NCBI GenBank assembly: GCA_016791285.1
Contig: JAEUMX010000076.1
Coordinates: forward strand, 1 to 10,989
Length of the DNA stretch: 10,989 bases
Source of the DNA: Burkholderiales bacterium
GTDB taxonomy: Bacteria > Pseudomonadota > Gammaproteobacteria > Burkholderiales > JAEUMW01
Direction of reading: 5' to 3'
Shown: piece by piece, positions 8,125 to 10,989 of the stretch
Layout of the letters: the number at the start of each line of letters is the position of its first letter
Position numbering within the stretch: the stretch's first letter is position 1
Notes under the pieces: model-generated
What the model was told of the DNA's origin: nothing
Database searches by the model: none
Seen by the model: only the letters and a program-made list of their open reading frames with translations
Made by a program: the position numbers and the translations under genes

Positions 8125-8147
8125 CCTAACAACGGCGATCGAGGCCG

Positions 8148-9071
8148 TCAGCCGAGCGCGGTATCCAGCACCATCATCAGCGCGAATCCCGTCATCACGC
8201 CAAATGTCGCAATAGTCTCGTGTCCGCGCCGGTGCGACTCCGGGATGATTTCATGGCTGACGACGAACAGCATGGCGCCGGCCGCGAACGCCATCGCCAG
8301 CGGCAGCAGCGGAGCGTACGCTGCCACGAACGTCGCACCCAGCGTTGCCGCAATGGGCTCGAGCAAACCGGTTCCGGTCGCCAGCGCGACGGCGGTGAGC
8401 CGGCCGTAGCCGGCCAGCATCAACGCCAGCGCCGTGACCAGACCCTCCGGCATGTTCTGGATGCCGATTCCGAGCGCGAGGCGTCCCGCCGAGCCGGAAT
8501 CCGGACCGCCGTACGCGACGCCTACCGCGAGACCTTCCGGCAGGTTGTGAAGCGCCATCGCGAACACGAAGAGCCACACCCGTCGCAGCCGTTCCGCTCC
8601 CACGCCGTGCACGTCCCCCGCGAGGTGCGCGTGCGGCAGCAAGCGATCGCAAAGGGACAGGAAAGCGCCGCCGGCGAGCAATCCGAATGCGATCGTGATC
8701 GACCCCGCCTTGCCGGCCGCTTCAATCGCAGGCAGCAGCAACGAGAAAGCGGCCGCCGCGAGCATGACACCGGCGCCGAAACCAAGCGCCGAATCGCGCA
8801 CGCGATCCGGGACACGGTGGACGAAGAGGAGCGGGAGGGCGCCCAGCCCGGTGGCCATGCCGGCCACGAGACTGGCGAGCCCTGCCTGTTGCACGTTGGG
8901 ATGCGACGTGATGAAACCCGCAAACGACGCGCCGGCAAGCGCGAGCAAGTGCAAGAGGCCGCCGGCGACGATCGCCGTACCGACGAGCCGCCGCCAGTCC
9001 GGCCGCCACCCTCGGGGCTGGTCAGTGCCGTCCCGAAGCCAGTCAGCTATCGTGAGCATTGCTGTGGTCAT
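8148..9071 (-). CDS. ZIP family divalent metal transporter (GufA subfamily, BbZIP-like)
   Basis: 307-residue polytopic inner-membrane protein of the ZIP family, which moves Zn2+ and often Fe2+, Mn2+ or Cd2+ into the cytoplasm. Signature motifs are HNLPEG (H175, N176, E179), QNMPEG (Q205, N206, E209), E238 and SHEIIPESH (272-280). The C-terminal end (GFALMM-LDTALG) and overall length match Bordetella BbZIP (309 aa) as I recall it, with a constant offset of two residues at the metal sites. The BbZIP Asp at the second site is Asn here (N206). A short histidine-containing segment, PHAHLAGDVHG (146-156), lies in the cytoplasmic loop. The start at 9071 has GAGAG six bases upstream; a second Met four codons in lacks one. 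It lies 27 bp downstream of dps on the same strand, probably in the same operon. Metal specificity cannot be read from sequence. Confidence 0.93.
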   Translation of the reverse strand: MTTAMLTIADWLRDGTDQPRGWRPDWRRLVGTAIVAGGLLHLLALAGASFAGFITSHPNVQQAGLASLVAGMATGLGALPLLFVHRVPDRVRDSALGFGAGVMLAAAAFSLLLPAIEAAGKAGSITIAFGLLAGGAFLSLCDRLLPHAHLAGDVHGVGAERLRRVWLFVFAMALHNLPEGLAVGVAYGGPDSGSAGRLALGIGIQNMPEGLVTALALMLAGYGRLTAVALATGTGLLEPIAATLGATFVAAYAPLLPLAMAFAAGAMLFVVSHEIIPESHRRGHETIATFGVMTGFALMMVLDTALG

Positions 9072-9098
9072 AGATTGCTCTCGCGGCTTCTGCGACCT

Positions 9099-9614
9099 CT
9101 ATTTCTCCAGCAGGCTTCTCAGCATCCAGGCCGTCTTCTCATGGACCTGCATGCGCTGCGTCAGGAGGTCGGCCGAAGGCTCATCGTGGGCTTCATCCAC
9201 CACGGGAAAGACCGAGCGCGCCGTGCGGACCACGGCTTCCTGACCTTCGACCAGGATGGCGATCATGTCCTCCGCCTTCGGCGTCCCGTTGACTTCCTTG
9301 ATGGAGCTCAAGCTGGAGAACTCGCCATAGGTACCCGGCGCGCGGTAACCGAGGGCGCGGATGCGCTCGGCGATCAGGTCGACGGCAAGCGCGAGCTCGT
9401 TGTACTGGGTCTCGAACATGAGGTGCAACGTCTGGAACATCGGGCCCGTCACGTTCCAGTGGAAGTTGTGGGTCTGCAGATAGAGCGTATAGGTATCGGC
9501 CAGCAGCTTCGCGAGACCCGAGGCAATGGCTTCGCGGTCCGCTTCGTTGATGCCGATGTCGATGTTCGCCCCGTTACCCGACGTGGCTTTCTTCGTGGCT
9601 TTCTTCGAGCCCAT
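9099..9614 (-). CDS. dps: Dps-family ferritin-like DNA-protection protein
   Basis: 171-residue Dps, a dodecameric mini-ferritin that oxidises and stores iron using H2O2 and can coat DNA. The ferroxidase ligands are all present: H52, H64, E68, D79 and E83, within HNFHWNV, the LHLMFETQY helix and DLIAERI. They align with E. coli H51, H63, D67, D78 and E82, assigned by recall. The N-terminal tail is lysine-rich ([10 protein letters not shown]), the type of extension used for DNA binding. The start is supported by a strong AAAGGAG six bases upstream. It is the first gene of a probable dps-ZIP operon and is divergent from gltI. The sequence looks complete and intact. Confidence 0.96.
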   Translation of the reverse strand: MGSKKATKKATSGNGANIDIGINEADREAIASGLAKLLADTYTLYLQTHNFHWNVTGPMFQTLHLMFETQYNELALAVDLIAERIRALGYRAPGTYGEFSSLSSIKEVNGTPKAEDMIAILVEGQEAVVRTARSVFPVVDEAHDEPSADLLTQRMQVHEKTAWMLRSLLEK

Positions 9615-9620
9615 GGTGCT

Positions 9621-9627
9621 CTCCTTT
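9621..9627 (-). promoter_or_regulatory. Ribosome binding site of dps
   Basis: On the minus strand the sequence reads AAAGGAG, then six bases, then ATG at 9614. It is a near-consensus Shine-Dalgarno, much stronger than that of the downstream ZIP gene, and fits high-level Dps synthesis. Confidence 0.8.
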
Positions 9628-9652
9628 GCAAGGGGTGTGCTGAGAAGACCCT

Positions 9653-9683
9653 ATTATGATCGAAGGTTGCCCACGCGGTTCAA
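9653..9683 (-). promoter_or_regulatory. Candidate sigma-70-type promoter of dps
   Basis: Reading the minus strand, TTGAAC (9678-9683) and CATAAT (9653-9658) resemble -35 and -10 boxes, each with at most two mismatches. The spacer is 19 bp, two longer than ideal, which would weaken it or make it activator-dependent. The -10 lies about 40 bp before the start codon. I see no convincing OxyR or Fur site next to it. Confidence 0.4.
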
Positions 9684-9837
9684 CGCGCGGCGATCGTTTG
9701 TGCGGATGTCCACGATAGCATATGCCGATCCACGGCAATGAGCGCGGACTCCCGCGAGGGCCGCTTCGCGTGGATGCACGCGGAGAAATCGGCTATTCTT
9801 CGCTCGCAAGCACCCACGGATTGCCTCAAGCTACCTG

Positions 9838-9843
9838 AAGGAG
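9838..9843 (+). promoter_or_regulatory. Ribosome binding site that sets the gltI start at 9850
   Basis: AAGGAG abuts an ATG at 9844 but lies six bases before a second in-frame ATG at 9850. The spacing is unusable for the first and ideal for the second. Starting at 9850 also gives a standard signal peptide (MRSSLIVVAIVAACLAHPAGA), so 9850 is chosen over the longer reading. Confidence 0.8.
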
Positions 9844-9849
9844 ATGCTC

Positions 9850-10743
9850 ATGCGTTCGTCCCTCATCGTCGTCGCCATTGTCGCGGCGTGCCTCGCGCAT
9901 CCGGCCGGCGCACAGGAACTCACCGGCACCCTCAAGAAGATCAAGGACACCGGCTCGATCACCCTGGGTCACCGCGAGTCGTCGATCCCGTTCAGCTATT
10001 TCGACGACAAGCAGCAGGTGGTGGGCTATTCCCAGGAACTCGCCATGAAGGTCGTCGACGCGCTGAAGAAGCAGCTCAACATGCCCAACCTGCAGGTGAA
10101 GCTCAACCCGGTGACTTCCCAGACCCGCATCCCGCTGGTGCAAAACGGCACGGTGGACCTGGAGTGTGGCTCCACGACCAACAACACCGAGCGCCAGAAG
10201 CAGGTCGCCTTCTCCAATTCCATATTCATCATCGGTACGCGGCTGATGACGAAGAAGACCTCGGGCATCAAGGACTTCCCCGACCTCGCTGGCAAGACCG
10301 TGGTCACGACCGCCGGCACCACCTCCGAGCGTCTCATCCGCAAGATGAACGAAGAGAAGAAGATGGGGATGAACATCATCAGCGCCAAGGACCACGCCGA
10401 GTCGTTCCTCATCCTGGAATCGGGCCGGGCGGTCGCGTTCATGATGGACGACGCGCTGCTGTATGGCGAGCGGGCGAAGTCCAAGAACCCGGACGAACTG
10501 GTGGTGGTCGGCACGCCGCAATCCTTCGAGGTCTATGGGTGCATGATGCGCAAGGACGATCCGCAGTTCAAGAAAGCAGTGGACGACGCGCTCGCGGCGG
10601 TGATGAAGAGCGGCGAGGTAGAGAAAATCTATGCGAAATGGTTCCAGAGTCCGATTCCGCCGAGGGGCCTCAATCTCAAATTCCCGTTGAGCCCGGAGCT
10701 CGCGGCATTGTACAAAGATCCGAACGACAAGGCCCTCGAATAG
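9850..10743 (+). CDS. gltI: Glutamate/aspartate ABC transporter periplasmic binding protein
   Basis: 297-residue periplasmic solute-binding protein (family 3, PBPb fold) that captures acidic amino acids for the GltIJKL importer. The signal peptide probably cleaves after A21 (PAGA|QE). Binding-cleft motifs typical of GltI/DEBP proteins are present: GHRESSIPFSYFD near residue 40, ECGSTTNNTERQ near 105, the second-lobe TAGTTSERL near 155, and DHAES near 179. The chain ends with the usual KWFQSPIPPRGLNLKFP segment. Length matches E. coli GltI (about 300). gltJ starts 94 bp downstream, separated by a strong stem-loop. The gene is divergent from dps, sharing a 235-bp upstream region. Family is firm; glutamate versus aspartate preference is inferred from the family. 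Confidence 0.95.
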   Translation: MRSSLIVVAIVAACLAHPAGAQELTGTLKKIKDTGSITLGHRESSIPFSYFDDKQQVVGYSQELAMKVVDALKKQLNMPNLQVKLNPVTSQTRIPLVQNGTVDLECGSTTNNTERQKQVAFSNSIFIIGTRLMTKKTSGIKDFPDLAGKTVVTTAGTTSERLIRKMNEEKKMGMNIISAKDHAESFLILESGRAVAFMMDDALLYGERAKSKNPDELVVVGTPQSFEVYGCMMRKDDPQFKKAVDDALAAVMKSGEVEKIYAKWFQSPIPPRGLNLKFPLSPELAALYKDPNDKALE

Positions 10744-10766
10744 GACCCGGAGCGGTGACGTCGCGT

Positions 10767-10794
10767 AAAGGGGAACCCGAAGTGGTTCCCCTTT
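10767..10794 (+). terminator. Strong stem-loop between gltI and gltJ (intra-operon attenuating terminator)
   Basis: AAAGGGGAACC (10767-10777), a six-base loop CGAAGT, then GGTTCCCCTTT (10784-10794) form a perfect 11-bp stem. It starts 23 bp after the gltI stop and ends 43 bp before gltJ. The following bases (CTGTCTCAG) are only modestly T-rich, so termination is probably partial. Such elements also protect the upstream mRNA from 3' exonucleases. Either effect would yield more binding protein than permease. Confidence 0.75.
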
Positions 10795-10837
10795 CTGTCT
10801 CAGCTCCAATCGAAACAGACCTTGAACGGGACCTGAG

Positions 10838-10989
10838 ATGAACTACGCATGGAACTGGGGCATCTTCCTGCAGAAGACGCCGGATGGCTCCGCGACCTAC
10901 ATCGACTGGCTGATCTCCGGGCTCGGCTGGACGGTCTCGGTGGCGCTGTCGGCGTGGGTGCTGGCACTCGTCTTGGGCACCGTGCTCGG
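10838..10989 (+). CDS. gltJ: Glutamate/aspartate ABC transporter permease GltJ, 3' partial
   Basis: Only the first 50 codons are in the window. The translation begins MNYAWNWGIFLQKTPDG and continues into YIDWLISGLGWTVSV and a hydrophobic helix (ALSAWVLALVLGTVL). This start pattern (M-N-Y-x-W-N-W-G-x-F-L, then the WLxSGLxWT periplasmic-to-membrane entry) is typical of GltJ, an inner-membrane subunit of the HisM/ArtQ permease type. GGGA lies six bases before the ATG as a modest Shine-Dalgarno. Position after gltI supports the assignment; gltK and gltL would be expected further right but cannot be seen. Confidence 0.88.
   Translation, partial: MNYAWNWGIFLQKTPDGSATYIDWLISGLGWTVSVALSAWVLALVLGTVL

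Noticed and set aside
8220..9659. + strand open frame opposite the ZIP and dps genes (479 codons)
   Set aside because: It runs antisense through two well-recognised genes and has no family features of its own.
9718..9725. GCATATGC palindrome in the dps-gltI divergent region
   Set aside because: The symmetry does not extend beyond eight bases and matches no operator I can name.
9615..9737. OxyR or Fur site in front of dps
   Set aside because: I looked for spaced ATAG/CTAT elements and a GATAAT-type box and found no arrangement close to either consensus.
9771..9799. TGGATG...TATTCT as a gltI promoter
   Set aside because: The -35 matches only three of six consensus bases; a promoter must exist in this region but this match is too weak to annotate.
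9738..10841. Open frames overlapping gltI on both strands
   Set aside because: Both lack motifs and are incompatible with the strong gltI assignment, signal peptide and ribosome binding site.

Overview
The window is GC-rich with a strong preference for G or C at third codon positions. Its genes resemble those of Betaproteobacteria, particularly Burkholderiales-like genomes: the ZIP transporter closely resembles the Bordetella BbZIP protein as I remember it, and a glutamate/aspartate ABC importer cluster begins at the right edge. I cannot name a genus.

Left part (1-7503, + strand): a two-partner secretion (type Vb) locus. The first gene is a very large exoprotein (TpsA) whose 5' end lies outside the window. 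It carries a TPS secretion-domain remnant, six autotransporter-associated beta-strand (PATR) motifs, three of them in an almost exact 423-bp tandem array, then four MBG/YDG-type repeats, and a C-terminal tail with the only two cysteines visible in the protein. Next, 65 bp downstream, is the outer-membrane transporter TpsB (FhaC/HMW1B type), which would export TpsA.

Middle (7560-9614): a small Uma2-family PD-(D/E)XK protein follows tpsB on the same strand. It converges on a minus-strand pair, dps then a ZIP-family metal transporter, spaced 27 bp apart and probably one operon. The pair suggests coupled metal transport and iron storage/DNA protection.

Right part (9850-10989, + strand): gltI, a periplasmic glutamate/aspartate-binding protein, is divergent from dps. 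A strong 11-bp stem-loop follows it, then the start of the permease gltJ, which is cut by the window edge. The stem-loop probably makes the binding protein more abundant than the permease.

There are no RNA genes, insertion sequences or CRISPR arrays. The most distinctive part is the exoprotein: recently amplified and partly recombined coding repeats plus a candidate C-terminal disulfide anchor. I see variations on known families here rather than clear evidence of a wholly new system.
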